Source of the DNA: Bacteroidales bacterium
Lineage (GTDB): Bacteria > Bacteroidota > Bacteroidia > Bacteroidales > Bacteroidaceae
Reading direction: 5' to 3'
Assembly (NCBI GenBank): GCA_015060965.1
Contig: SUXN01000001.1
Coordinates: forward strand, 56,411-120,410
Length of the DNA stretch: 64,000 bases
The first letter of the stretch is position 1. Every line of letters begins with the position of its first letter. Under the pieces are notes generated by a model. It did not search any database, was not told the DNA's origin, and saw nothing but the letters and a program-made list of their open reading frames with translations. Below, in pieces: positions 1 through 9,960 of this stretch. The translations under genes and the position numbers were made by a program.

Positions 1-3000
1 GGTTACAAGACCCAGCGTCTTAAAATCGGTAGCCGTACAGTATTCAATGTAAAGATGGTCGAGGACAACGTGCTCGATGACGTAGTGATTACTGCAAAGC
101 AGGTACAGCGTTCAGGCGGTCTTGACATTCTTGAGCGTGAGATGACCCATGCGACACAGAAGATCAGCATGGAAGACATGGAAGGTCTCTCTTTCTCATC
201 TGTCGACCAGGCTCTTCAGGGTCAGATTGCGGGTCTTGACGTCGTGTTCAACTCTGGTGACGTAGGTTCTGGTACACAGATGCGTCTCCGTGGTAGCGCA
301 ACCCTCGAGGGTAACGCACAGCCTCTGATTGTTGTCGATGACAACATTCTTCAGGTCGACGTCAGTAGCTTCGATTTCGAGTCTGCTACAGACGAAAGTT
401 TCGCCGAACTCCTTATGGTCAACACCGAGGATATCGCCGAGATCGAGGTTTTGAAGGATGCAGCTTCTTGCGCCGTTTACGGTTCACAGGGTGCGAACGG
501 TGTCATCAAGATCAAGACAAAACGTGGTAAGCGTGGTCCAACACGTGTGAACTTCTCTTACAAGTTCAAGGACAAGTGGACACCAAGCGGTATCAACCTT
601 CTCAATGGTGACGACTACACAATGCTTATCAAGCAGGCACTCTTCAACCAGAACCAGTCGGCGGTGGTTGTTCCGGAGTTGAACTATGACAAGACATTCC
701 CCGAGTATGAGAACTATAACAACAATACCGATTGGGTTGATGCCGTTTCAAAGCACGGTTACAGCAACGACTATAACCTCAACATATCAGGTGGTGGTGA
801 GAAGGCTACTTTCCGTGTATCAGGCGGTTACAGCAACGAGACAGGTCAGGTAATCGGCCAGTACTTGCAGCGTTTCACAAGCCGTCTTGCTCTTGACTAC
901 TATGTTTCATCACGTATCAAGGTTATCGCAGACTTCTCGTTCTCTTATACAAAGCAGAGAAAGAATACCAATAGCCCTCTGTACGATTCACAGTTGATGA
1001 TGCCTAACATGAGTATCTACAAGCAGGATATCTATGGCAACAACACCGATGAGTACTATGCAATGCTTGACACTGAGAACAAGAACGTTCTTGAGAGTGC
1101 TCTCAATGGTCAGAAGAACCCTATCGCGGTTGCAAGGCTTGCCGAGTATCACACTGAGAACTACAGCATCACTCCGCAGATTACGTTGGAGTATAACCTC
1201 TTGGGTCTTGAGGACGATGAGACACAGTTGAAGTATCGTGGTATGGTTAACCTTAGTGCCGGTACATCATCTGGTACTGTATATATGCCTTCTGCACTCT
1301 CAATGGACAACTGGACCTCTTCTGAGAAGAACAAGTCCCAGGCTGATGACAGCAAGAGTCTTTACTTCACAACTCGTCACCAGTTCATTTTCACTCCTTA
1401 TCTGGGTCACAAGGACCACTTCCTTACAATGAACGCACAGTTCCAGTTGGAGACAGGTAGCGGTAACTCACAGAACTCTACAGCTGTTGGTCTTCCTACA
1501 GGTAACATCAGCAGTTCAACCATCGGTGCTAAGCTCGGTGGCTCAGGAACCACCAAGTGGGAGAGTCGCAAGATTAGCTTCGTTTGGGATGCTCACTACT
1601 CATACAAGTCAAAGTACGCTTTGCGTCTTGCTGTACGCGGTGAGGGTCTTACATCAATGGGTGATGACAGAAAGTGGATTGCCTTCCCGTCTGTTTCTGC
1701 ACGTTGGAACATCATCGACGAGGATTGGATGGAGTGGGCACGCCCTGTAGTAAGCATGTTGTCTCTTCGTCCGGGTTGGGGTATGGACGGTGAGGCTCCA
1801 CAGGAGAACAAGACATTCAACAGCTATTCTACATTCAAACACGGTGATACCGACCTCAGTTACCTTGGCATGGCAGCCTTCCAGATGGACGGTATCCGTC
1901 TGACCGACCTGAGCTGCTCACGCAAGAGCGAGTGGAACATCGGCTCTGACTTCGGTTTCTTCAACGGCAAGCTCACCGGTGCGTTCAACTACTATAGCGG
2001 TACAACAAAAGACCAGATTGTCCGCCAGTACAAGATTCCTTCTCCAACAGGATACTCTTCTTTGGCATACAAGAACTCTGGTTCAATCCGCAACTCAGGT
2101 TGGGAACTCAACTTCAACCTCAACAACATAAAGGTTGCTAAGGATTTCTCTATCTCGGCTTACTTCAACGTAGGTAAGAACTACAACGAGATTCTTGAAC
2201 TCGAGGATGCTTATCTCGAGGAGCGCAACGGTAAGTACGATGCCCCTGAGAACGGAAAATATCTGCCACGTATACAGATCGGTAACCCTGGCGGTTCTAT
2301 CTACGGCTTCCGTTATAAGGGTGTTTACCGCTACAGCTACAAGAACTGGGAGAAGGCTATCTCAGAGGATGCTGCCGGCCGTAACGGTACCTGTCCTATC
2401 GTACGCGATGCTGACGGTAATGTAGTCTTCAATGCCGACGGTACACCAAAGAAGATGGCTCTCTTCTTCGACAACGAGGAGCTGACAACTTACAACCGTT
2501 ATGAGTTCCGCGGTGGTGACGCTATCTATGAGGATGTCAACCATGACGGTACAATCAACCAGCTCGACATCGTTTATCTCGGTAACTCTAATCCTAAGGC
2601 GCAGGGTGGTTTCGGTTTCACATTCCGTTACAAGAAGTGGACTCTTAGAACCAACTTCACATACCGTTACGACGTAGACGTAGTGAACAACGCACGTATG
2701 AACTTTGAGAACATGACTACATTCAACAACCAGAGTAAGGCTGTTAACTGGCGCTGGCGCAAAGAGGGTGATATCACGGAGGTTCCACGTGCCGTATATG
2801 GTAGCGGTAACACATACAACTACCTCGGTAGCGACCGTTATGTAGAGGATGCTTCTTATGTACGTCTCTCTTATGTTCAGCTCTCATACTCTTTCGAGCC
2901 CGAGTGGCTTAAGAAGGTTGGCTTGTCAAGCCTGAATGTATATGCGTCTGCAGACAACGTATGCTTCTGGACAAAGTATACAGGTCTTGATCCAGAGGTT

Positions 3001-3087
3001 GCTTGCGGTGGAGGTGGTATTGCTTATGACAATTCAAAGACTCCACGTTCACGCTCTTACACACTTTCACTTTCAGTCGGTTTCTAA
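1..3087 (+). CDS. SusC/RagA-family TonB-dependent outer-membrane transporter (5'-truncated)
   Basis: Outer-membrane TonB-dependent transporter that takes up glycans or peptides presented by its SusD partner. The frame is open from base 1, so the signal peptide and most of the N-terminal carboxypeptidase-regulatory-like domain lie outside the window; 1028 codons are visible. Codons about 20-31 (LDDVVIT) are the linker that precedes the plug in this family; the plug shows the typical VYGSQGANGVI segment near codons 158-168, and the rest is beta-barrel ending in the outer-membrane signature SVGF. A susD gene follows after 12 bases. The first ATG in frame (base 55) lies inside the conserved region and is not the start. 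The family is certain; the substrate cannot be read, because no glycoside hydrolase, protease or sensor is in view. Confidence 0.95.
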   Translation, partial: GYKTQRLKIGSRTVFNVKMVEDNVLDDVVITAKQVQRSGGLDILEREMTHATQKISMEDMEGLSFSSVDQALQGQIAGLDVVFNSGDVGSGTQMRLRGSATLEGNAQPLIVVDDNILQVDVSSFDFESATDESFAELLMVNTEDIAEIEVLKDAASCAVYGSQGANGVIKIKTKRGKRGPTRVNFSYKFKDKWTPSGINLLNGDDYTMLIKQALFNQNQSAVVVPELNYDKTFPEYENYNNNTDWVDAVSKHGYSNDYNLNISGGGEKATFRVSGGYSNETGQVIGQYLQRFTSRLALDYYVSSRIKVIADFSFSYTKQRKNTNSPLYDSQLMMPNMSIYKQDIYGNNTDEYYAMLDTENKNVLESALNGQKNPIAVARLAEYHTENYSITPQITLEYNLLGLEDDETQLKYRGMVNLSAGTSSGTVYMPSALSMDNWTSSEKNKSQADDSKSLYFTTRHQFIFTPYLGHKDHFLTMNAQFQLETGSGNSQNSTAVGLPTGNISSSTIGAKLGGSGTTKWESRKISFVWDAHYSYKSKYALRLAVRGEGLTSMGDDRKWIAFPSVSARWNIIDEDWMEWARPVVSMLSLRPGWGMDGEAPQENKTFNSYSTFKHGDTDLSYLGMAAFQMDGIRLTDLSCSRKSEWNIGSDFGFFNGKLTGAFNYYSGTTKDQIVRQYKIPSPTGYSSLAYKNSGSIRNSGWELNFNLNNIKVAKDFSISAYFNVGKNYNEILELEDAYLEERNGKYDAPENGKYLPRIQIGNPGGSIYGFRYKGVYRYSYKNWEKAISEDAAGRNGTCPIVRDADGNVVFNADGTPKKMALFFDNEELTTYNRYEFRGGDAIYEDVNHDGTINQLDIVYLGNSNPKAQGGFGFTFRYKKWTLRTNFTYRYDVDVVNNARMNFENMTTFNNQSKAVNWRWRKEGDITEVPRAVYGSGNTYNYLGSDRYVEDASYVRLSYVQLSYSFEPEWLKKVGLSSLNVYASADNVCFWTKYTGLDPEVACGGGGIAYDNSKTPRSRSYTLSLSVGF

Positions 3088-3099
3088 TAGTTGATGATT

Positions 3100-4836
3100 A
3101 TGAAAAGAATATTGAATTTATATAAAAAACTCGTCGTTGCTGTAGCCGTTATGTGCGGTACACTGATGAGTTCGTGTACAGATTATCTGACAATTATCCC
3201 GCCGGAAATCAACACTGAGGAGAATTTCTGGCAGACAAAGGATGACGTTAACGGTATTCTTGCAACAGCTTACCTGAAACTTTTGGGTACCGATGCCATT
3301 CAGAAGGCAATCGTATGGGGTGAGTTGCGTGCCGATAACCTCACATTCCCCGCAAACTATGACAGGAACATCAAGTATATCGTCGAGGCAAATATTCTTG
3401 ATGAGAACCCTTACTGTAATTGGTCAACCTATTACTCGGCAATTCAGACAGCCAACCTTCTGATTGAGCGTGCTCCTCAGGTTGTTGAGCGTGACCCTGA
3501 CTTTACCGAGGGTGACCTTCAGATAGTTATGGGCGAGATGTACGCTTTGCGCGCGTTGGCTCACTTCTATCTTGTACGTACTTTCCGTGATATCCCAATG
3601 GCACGTGTTGCCGTTATCGGTGACAATGATATGCCGGAGTATCCTCAGGTACATCCATTGCAGGCACTTGATGAGATTATGGAGGACCTTGAGAAGGCCG
3701 AGAAACTTGTGATGAAGTCCGGCAACTTCTCTTCACCGGCCGAGAATTATGGCCGTATCACTGAGGATGCCGTTTTGGCAATCAAGGCTGATGTGAACCT
3801 TTGGCGTGCTGCCTTTACAACATACTATGAGGGCCAGAGCGAGCTTGCGAATGCAGCCAACATCCAGAAGTACTATGATGATTGTGTTCAGGACTGCCAG
3901 AGAATCCTTGATAACAAGGCCCGTCTGCTCGAGGATAAGGGTGGTGACAAGGGTGACAAGACGAAGTATCCTTACAACCTCCTCCAGAACCAGGGTGAAC
4001 TTGAGGATCGCGTTGATTCTAAGATGAGTTCTGTATATAACGAAATCTTCGGTTCAAAGAACTCTCGCGAGTCTATCTTCGAGCTCCAGTGTCAGGGTGA
4101 CAACATCACCAACGGTTATGTACGTGGTGTAATCAGCATGTATGGTTATGAGGGTAACATCGGTGCTGTAATTGTTCCTTCTACATTCGCGGCTAAGAAT
4201 TACGAGACAGATGACTTGCGTGCTTATTCATTTACAAACGTCAGGTCGCTCACAGGTAACTCAAATACAAGCAGCGGCAGTGACGAGAAGAACGACATCA
4301 TAGTCGCAAAGTACACTGCAATGGGCTCACCTGCTAAAGACTACCGTAAGTCTGACGACTTCGATGCAAACTGGATTCTATACCGCCAGACAGACGTCAT
4401 GCTGATGATGGCTGAGGCTATGGTAGCGCGTCCTTCGGCAAATGTCGAGGATTTCAACAAGGCATTCGACATTGTGAAGGCTATCAACACACGTTCACGT
4501 ATGGACACTACTGCTATAAAGAAACCTCTTAACCTTGCAAACTACCAGTCACGTGAGACAGCCCTTGAGCTCATTCTCAAGGAGCGTCTTCTCGAACTCT
4601 CATTCGAGGGTAAGCGCTGGTATGACCTTGTACGCAAGGCATTGCGTGAGAAAACTACAAACAACATCAAGTTCGTCGCTGATAAGCTCGAGAGCCAGTC
4701 AAGCGTTGTGAAGAGTAAGATGTCTACTATCGACGCCCTCTTCTTCCCAATCTACTATGATGAGTTGCGTTTCAACGACAAGCTGGTTCAGAACCCGGCA
4801 TACGAACATGAGGATGAATCAACCGAGATGAACTGA
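3100..4836 (+). CDS. SusD/RagB-family surface lipoprotein
   Basis: Substrate-binding lid lipoprotein that sits on the extracellular face of the SusC barrel encoded just upstream. A signal peptide ends in lipobox LMSSC with Cys26 as the lipidated residue. The N-terminal half is helical and TPR-like, and the C-terminal hallmark FEGKRWYDLVR is near residue 502. Length (578 residues) is normal for the family. Start choice: the open frame also has TTG at 3091 and ATG at 3094, but ATG at 3100 gives the most typical lipoprotein signal; there is no Shine-Dalgarno, as expected in Bacteroidota. Co-transcribed with the preceding susC gene (12-base gap) and probably with the fasciclin gene 99 bases downstream. 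Confidence 0.94.
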   Translation: MKRILNLYKKLVVAVAVMCGTLMSSCTDYLTIIPPEINTEENFWQTKDDVNGILATAYLKLLGTDAIQKAIVWGELRADNLTFPANYDRNIKYIVEANILDENPYCNWSTYYSAIQTANLLIERAPQVVERDPDFTEGDLQIVMGEMYALRALAHFYLVRTFRDIPMARVAVIGDNDMPEYPQVHPLQALDEIMEDLEKAEKLVMKSGNFSSPAENYGRITEDAVLAIKADVNLWRAAFTTYYEGQSELANAANIQKYYDDCVQDCQRILDNKARLLEDKGGDKGDKTKYPYNLLQNQGELEDRVDSKMSSVYNEIFGSKNSRESIFELQCQGDNITNGYVRGVISMYGYEGNIGAVIVPSTFAAKNYETDDLRAYSFTNVRSLTGNSNTSSGSDEKNDIIVAKYTAMGSPAKDYRKSDDFDANWILYRQTDVMLMMAEAMVARPSANVEDFNKAFDIVKAINTRSRMDTTAIKKPLNLANYQSRETALELILKERLLELSFEGKRWYDLVRKALREKTTNNIKFVADKLESQSSVVKSKMSTIDALFFPIYYDELRFNDKLVQNPAYEHEDESTEMN

Positions 4837-4860
4837 TTGTAGTAAAGAATTTTATCAAAA

Positions 4861-4907
4861 GGTCACTGCAATGTGTGACGACAAGTGGCGATGATGCTGC
4901 AGTGACC
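4861..4907 (+). other. Intercistronic hairpin between susD and the fasciclin gene
   Basis: A perfect 10-base inverted repeat (GGTCACTGCA at 4861-4870, TGCAGTGACC at 4898-4907) encloses a 27-base loop. No T-run follows, so it is not a classic intrinsic terminator. It could protect the 3' end of the upstream susC-susD message or set the expression ratio along the operon. The structure is seen; its role is inferred. Confidence 0.55.
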
Positions 4908-4935
4908 CATTAATGAAAGAAAAAAACTTATTTAT

Positions 4936-6618
4936 ATGAATACAATTTTTAAGCATAAAATTCTGACCGGCGCAATGTTGTTCGGGGCTCTCTTCTTTGC
5001 CTCATCTTGCGACGATTCAGAGGGCTTGAAGGTGACCCCGGAGGTTCCATTTGCCGACAAGACTATGTTCGAGGTCATTACCTCGGATGCCGAATTGACC
5101 GAGTTTGTGGATGTACTCAACGCCTGTGGCGCTCATTGTGCTGACTCTCTTTTCAACCATTCAAGAGTCTACACTGTATGGGCACCGGCAAACGGTACAT
5201 TCAACAAGGACTCTCTTATTGCCGAGATTGAGGCCGGTAACCGTGACCAGGTTTTCAGATGCTTCATAGAGGCTCATATCGCAAACCACCTGAAGGCTGC
5301 AAACGGCAAGCTCGAGGAAGACAACAAGATTCTCCTTCTCAATGACAAGGTGGCACTCTTTACCGGTGACTATGTCAATGGTTATACATTCGACGGCCAG
5401 AAGATTGACGATGCCAACATCCGTGTATGGAACGGTATCCTCCACAAGATTGCCGGTCCGGCCGAGTACAAGTACAACATCTGGGAGTTCTTGAAGACTG
5501 ACGCACGTGTTGACTCTGTTGCAAACTTCCTCTATGCGTTCGACGTTACTGAGTTCTCTGAAAGCCAGAGTATCATCGGTCCCATCAAGGATGGCGAGCA
5601 GACATACCTTGACTCTGTGTTCGTGACAACAAACAAGTTCCTCCGTCCATGGAAGGGTGTAGGTATCCTTAACGATGAGGATTCTGTATATACTGTATAC
5701 GTTCCTACAAACGAGGTTTGGAATGAGATGCTCGCAATCTCTGAGAAGCATTTCAATTATAATACGAAGATTACCAATCCAACATCTCTTACTCCCGAGA
5801 TGCGTGACTCAATGCGTCATACACACTCACGCTTGAACCTTATCAAGTACATGACCTACAGCAACTATGAGCAGAGATATGTGAATGACCCCGATTCAAT
5901 CATGCCGGCTTGGCAAGGTGACGGTTGGGATCGCCCCGAGTTCCTCAAGGCTGATGTCGAGAAGAACGTTATCTTCGAGAAGGAACTTTCAAACGGTGTC
6001 TTCAAGATTATCGACAAGTGCCCATATACAATCTTTGATTTGTGGCATGACACAATCAAGCTTGAGGCCGAGAATGAGAAGATGAGAACTTACATTGCCA
6101 GTGGTGTTGATTATATCCACTCTGCTTCAAAATCGCAGATCAACAAGGATTCTGCATTTATCGGTGCTGAGATTTCCGATAACAGATACTTCGAGTTGTA
6201 CTCTGACAAGGCTGCTACAACCGTACGTTACAAGGTTCCGAACCTGCTTTCGGCAAGCTATAACGTAGCGCTCATCGTTGTTCCAAAGCACATCACAAAT
6301 GCTGACGCCGCAACTGATCTTAAACCACATGAGATGCAGATCAAGATTACCCAGGCGACAGGTACTACAACAGCAACTATTGCTAACCACAAGGATGTAC
6401 ACAACGATCCTACACGTCTTGACACAATCTTCCTGACAGAGTCTTCAGGCGAGCGCTCAGTTGTGACTATCCCTTACTGCGAGTATTACAATACCGGTAA
6501 TGAGCCCGATTATGGTGTTGTTATTGAGGTCAAGTCTGACGGTAATACAAAGAAGTACGACCGTTCAATCCGCCTCGATGCTATCCTCTTTATCCCGGTT
6601 GAAGATCCTGTAGAATAA
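4936..6618 (+). CDS. Fasciclin (FAS1)-domain lipoprotein in a SusCD operon
   Basis: Probable cell-surface lipoprotein of 560 residues. The signal peptide ends in FASSC (Cys25). Two FAS1-like units are visible. The first, about residues 40-175, has YTVWAPANGTF (family pattern TVFAPTNxAF) and NGILHKI (family NGxxHxI). The second starts near residue 190 and has VYTVYVPTNEVW near residue 255. The last 180 residues are beta-rich and unrecognised. FAS1 domains mediate adhesion or protein-protein contact. The gene lies between two SusCD pairs, with only 8 bases before the next susC, so it is probably an accessory surface protein of the uptake complex. Its ligand cannot be read from sequence. Confidence 0.85.
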   Translation: MNTIFKHKILTGAMLFGALFFASSCDDSEGLKVTPEVPFADKTMFEVITSDAELTEFVDVLNACGAHCADSLFNHSRVYTVWAPANGTFNKDSLIAEIEAGNRDQVFRCFIEAHIANHLKAANGKLEEDNKILLLNDKVALFTGDYVNGYTFDGQKIDDANIRVWNGILHKIAGPAEYKYNIWEFLKTDARVDSVANFLYAFDVTEFSESQSIIGPIKDGEQTYLDSVFVTTNKFLRPWKGVGILNDEDSVYTVYVPTNEVWNEMLAISEKHFNYNTKITNPTSLTPEMRDSMRHTHSRLNLIKYMTYSNYEQRYVNDPDSIMPAWQGDGWDRPEFLKADVEKNVIFEKELSNGVFKIIDKCPYTIFDLWHDTIKLEAENEKMRTYIASGVDYIHSASKSQINKDSAFIGAEISDNRYFELYSDKAATTVRYKVPNLLSASYNVALIVVPKHITNADAATDLKPHEMQIKITQATGTTTATIANHKDVHNDPTRLDTIFLTESSGERSVVTIPYCEYYNTGNEPDYGVVIEVKSDGNTKKYDRSIRLDAILFIPVEDPVE

Positions 6619-6626
6619 CGATAAAA

Positions 6627-9600
6627 ATGAAATTTACTATGTATATGCGACAATTTATGCAATTAGCGGTGGCTCTCGCAATGTTGATGCCATCGGCAGT
6701 CCACGCGTCAGATCTATTTTCTGACGACTACGTAGCAAAGGATTCTGTAAGGGTCGAGGTGGCAGCTCCCGAGGAGGTGCGCACAATTACCGGTACAGTA
6801 TACGATGCTGCAACAAACACACCAATGGCCGGTGTACGCGTACAGGCTACCGGTCACATGAAGATTACTGCGATGACCGATGCTGAGGGCCGTTACAAAC
6901 TCAACATCCCATCTTATGTAACCTTGCTGAACTTCTCCACACAGGAGTATCTTCTTGTACAGAAGGCTGTAGGCAATAGAGACATCATAAACGTACGTCT
7001 CTATGCCGATGACTTCGCAGAGAACTATAACGAGGATATCGTCCTTACTGCTGAACGCGGTTTTGACGAGGAGGGCTCTTGGGCGCTCTCAGTCGATGAC
7101 GACATCCAGAATAAGCTCGGTGCCGATGTTCGTTCAATCACACGTTCAGGTACTCCCGGTATCGGTAACGTGATGTTTATCCGCGGTATCAACTCTTTGA
7201 ACGCGAATACACAGCCTTTGTTCGTGGTTGACGGTGTCATCTGGGATATGCAGGAGGGTAACGAGTCTATCCACATGGGTCTTTACAACAATATCCTCAA
7301 TGCAATTGACGTAAACGATATACGTGACGTAAAGGTTCTCAAGAACGGTACAGCCATCTATGGTGCACGTGCTGCGAACGGTGTAGTCCTCATCAATACA
7401 AAACGTGGTGAGAGCATGGCTACCCGCATTACAGCAAACATCTATGCCGATGTAGCTCTTGCTCCGACGACACAGGATATGTTGGGTGCCGAGGCTTATC
7501 GCGTGTACACCAATGACCTTATCGGTACAATGGATGTGAACGCAAACCGCAACATTCCTTTCTTGCGTACTGACAAGGACTTCATCTACTACAACAAGTT
7601 CCATAACAATACCGATTGGACTGATCTCGTTTATCGTGAGGCTGTTACACAGAACTACAAGGTTGCAGTAGAGGGTGGTGATGACGTTGCTATGTACAAC
7701 TTCTCATTCGGTTACACTTTGGCCGATTCTCCTCTCAAGGGTAATGATTTCGACCGAATGAACATCCGTTTGAACTCTGACATTCTGCTCGCAGACAACT
7801 TCACTACACGTTTCGATATCTCTTATGCACGTGTAGGCCGTGAGGTCCTTGATGACGGTATGCGTGAGGATGCTACAGCATTCCCTGTCTCTTCAACTGG
7901 TGTGCTTGCAGCCATCAAGTCTCCATTCTTGAGTCCTTACCGTTATGCTACAACAGGTGAGATAAGCTCTATCCTTGACCTCAGCGATACATTCGCGTTC
8001 GACGTAGTAAGAGCTGCCGGTGTTGCATACCCCAACAACTCATACTACAACCCTATGACAATCCTTACAAAGGGTTCCGATGCACAGAAGAACGAGTTGG
8101 AGTATACCAACATGGGTATCACTGTGGCTCCTGAGTTGGTACTCGGTGATTTCAAGATTACAGAGACATTCAACTACTCTCTGCACCGTGTCAGCGAGAA
8201 GTACTATTTGCCTTATCCTACAGGTTCCGACAATACACTCTACCACTTCTATGTTCCTTCATTGAACGGTAGAATCGGTAACTACATCTCTTCTTTCTTC
8301 GGTAAGGAGGCTGCTATCTCAAGTGATACACGCGTTGACTGGAGCAAGGTCTTCGGTGCACACTCATTGGATGTTACAGGTGGTTTCCGTTATACAAACT
8401 TCAACTTCGACTCAAGCTCTATTGCCGGTGCGAACTCTGGTAGTGACAACTCATTCAACGTTTCTACCAACCTTGATCACCTGAGCAGTGATGGTGACAA
8501 GAATGTTTGGACAAACATGGCGTGGTACCTCTCTGCAGACTACTCTTACAAGACACGTTATTTCCTGCAGCTTGCTGCTTCTCTGGAGTCTTCTTCACGT
8601 TTCGGAAACAAGGCTGACGATGCTCTCAAGATGTGTGGCGTTGCATGGGGCTTTTTCCCATCAGTTCAGGCAGCATGGTTGCTTTCTTCAGAGTCATGGT
8701 TCAACCTCAAGCCTGTAAATATGCTTAAGCTCCGTGCCGGTTACGACATTACAGGTAACGATGCAATCGACTATCTTGCTGCACGCAGCTACTTGCAGGC
8801 AGTCAAGTTCTACGACCAGTCTATGGGTCTCCAGCTCGGTAACGTTGAGAATGACGGCGTAAAATGGGAGACAACAGCACGCTTCAATGTAGGACTTGAT
8901 GCTATGCTCTTCGACAACCGTCTTGCTCTCTCTCTCGACTGGTACAAGTCTAAGACAAGTGACCTTCTCGTACAGAAGGATTACCAGTTCGTGACAGGTA
9001 TGGGTAAGTATTGGGCCAACGGTGGTGAGCTCGAGAATACAGGTATCGAGGCTACAGTTAACGCAAAGCTCATCAATACAAAGAACTGGCAGTGGGAGCT
9101 CGGTGCTTCTGTAGGTCACTACAAGAATGAGATTACTGCTCTTGACGAGGCTATAGACCCTGTATCGGTTTACGGTGGCGAGGTCATCACAAAGGTCGGT
9201 GAGTCTATCGGTTCATTCTGGGGCTACAAGACTGACGGTGTAATCAGCACTTCAGCCCAGGCTGACGAACTCGGTCTCTACCAGCTTGACGCTACCGGCG
9301 CGAAGCAGTATTTCAAGGCCGGTGACATGAAGTTCGTTGACGTTAACCCGGGTTCAAACCCTGGCCTCATCGATGAGAACGACAAGGTAGTTATCGGTAA
9401 TCCTAACCCTGATTTCTACGGTAACCTCTTTACACGTCTCTCTTACAAGAACCTCCAGCTGGACATCAACTGCAACTACTCTGTAGGTAACGACGTATAT
9501 AACTTCTACCGTCAGCAGCTTGAGAATGGTGCAAGTTTCTTCAACCAGACAACAGCCATGGCTAACCGTTGGACTGTAGAGGGACAGAAGACAAGCATCC

Positions 9601-9896
9601 CTGCTGTAGCTTATGGTGACCCTGTTGGCAACTCACGTTTCTCTGACCGTTGGATCGAGGACGGTTCATACTTCAGAGTAAAGGCAATCAAGCTTTCATA
9701 CGAAGTTCCTGTTACAGTTAACTGGTTGCAGGGTCTCTCAGTATGGTGTGCTGCCGAGAACGTACTCACTCTTACCGATTATGAGGGTAACGATCCTGAG
9801 TTCTCTGTGAATAATAATGTATTGTATCAGGGTATTGACGCTGGTCTGTTGCCTCAGACACGCAGCTTCCACCTTGGTGTAAAGGTTAACCTCTAA
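6627..9896 (+). CDS. SusC/RagA-family TonB-dependent outer-membrane transporter
   Basis: Second SusC-type transporter of the operon, complete at 1089 residues. A signal peptide (cleavage likely after AVHA near residue 27) is followed by a carboxypeptidase-regulatory-like beta-sandwich (about 55-130: TITGTVYDA, TDAEGRYKLNIP). Then come the linker EDIVLT near 137, the plug with QPLFVVDGVIW and IYGARAANGVV (about 192-252), and a long beta-barrel. It starts 8 bases after the fasciclin gene and is followed by its own susD gene, so the operon carries two complete uptake pairs. The plug and barrel differ in sequence from those of the first copy, so this is not a recent tandem duplication. Substrate unknown. 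Confidence 0.95.
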   Translation: MKFTMYMRQFMQLAVALAMLMPSAVHASDLFSDDYVAKDSVRVEVAAPEEVRTITGTVYDAATNTPMAGVRVQATGHMKITAMTDAEGRYKLNIPSYVTLLNFSTQEYLLVQKAVGNRDIINVRLYADDFAENYNEDIVLTAERGFDEEGSWALSVDDDIQNKLGADVRSITRSGTPGIGNVMFIRGINSLNANTQPLFVVDGVIWDMQEGNESIHMGLYNNILNAIDVNDIRDVKVLKNGTAIYGARAANGVVLINTKRGESMATRITANIYADVALAPTTQDMLGAEAYRVYTNDLIGTMDVNANRNIPFLRTDKDFIYYNKFHNNTDWTDLVYREAVTQNYKVAVEGGDDVAMYNFSFGYTLADSPLKGNDFDRMNIRLNSDILLADNFTTRFDISYARVGREVLDDGMREDATAFPVSSTGVLAAIKSPFLSPYRYATTGEISSILDLSDTFAFDVVRAAGVAYPNNSYYNPMTILTKGSDAQKNELEYTNMGITVAPELVLGDFKITETFNYSLHRVSEKYYLPYPTGSDNTLYHFYVPSLNGRIGNYISSFFGKEAAISSDTRVDWSKVFGAHSLDVTGGFRYTNFNFDSSSIAGANSGSDNSFNVSTNLDHLSSDGDKNVWTNMAWYLSADYSYKTRYFLQLAASLESSSRFGNKADDALKMCGVAWGFFPSVQAAWLLSSESWFNLKPVNMLKLRAGYDITGNDAIDYLAARSYLQAVKFYDQSMGLQLGNVENDGVKWETTARFNVGLDAMLFDNRLALSLDWYKSKTSDLLVQKDYQFVTGMGKYWANGGELENTGIEATVNAKLINTKNWQWELGASVGHYKNEITALDEAIDPVSVYGGEVITKVGESIGSFWGYKTDGVISTSAQADELGLYQLDATGAKQYFKAGDMKFVDVNPGSNPGLIDENDKVVIGNPNPDFYGNLFTRLSYKNLQLDINCNYSVGNDVYNFYRQQLENGASFFNQTTAMANRWTVEGQKTSIPAVAYGDPVGNSRFSDRWIEDGSYFRVKAIKLSYEVPVTVNWLQGLSVWCAAENVLTLTDYEGNDPEFSVNNNVLYQGIDAGLLPQTRSFHLGVKVNL

Positions 9897-9913
9897 GAAA
9901 CGACATCCTTTGT

Positions 9914-9937
9914 GGCACGGGAGGTCTCTCCCGTGCC
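9914..9937 (+). other. Intercistronic hairpin between susC and susD
   Basis: A perfect 10-bp GC-rich stem (GGCACGGGAG at 9914-9923, CTCCCGTGCC at 9928-9937) with a 4-base loop lies in the 64-base gap between the second susC and its susD. No U-tract follows, so readthrough is expected. It may stabilise the susC transcript or adjust susD levels. It is the second such hairpin in this operon. Confidence 0.6.
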
Positions 9938-9960
9938 CCGGGGAATAAACAACAACAACA

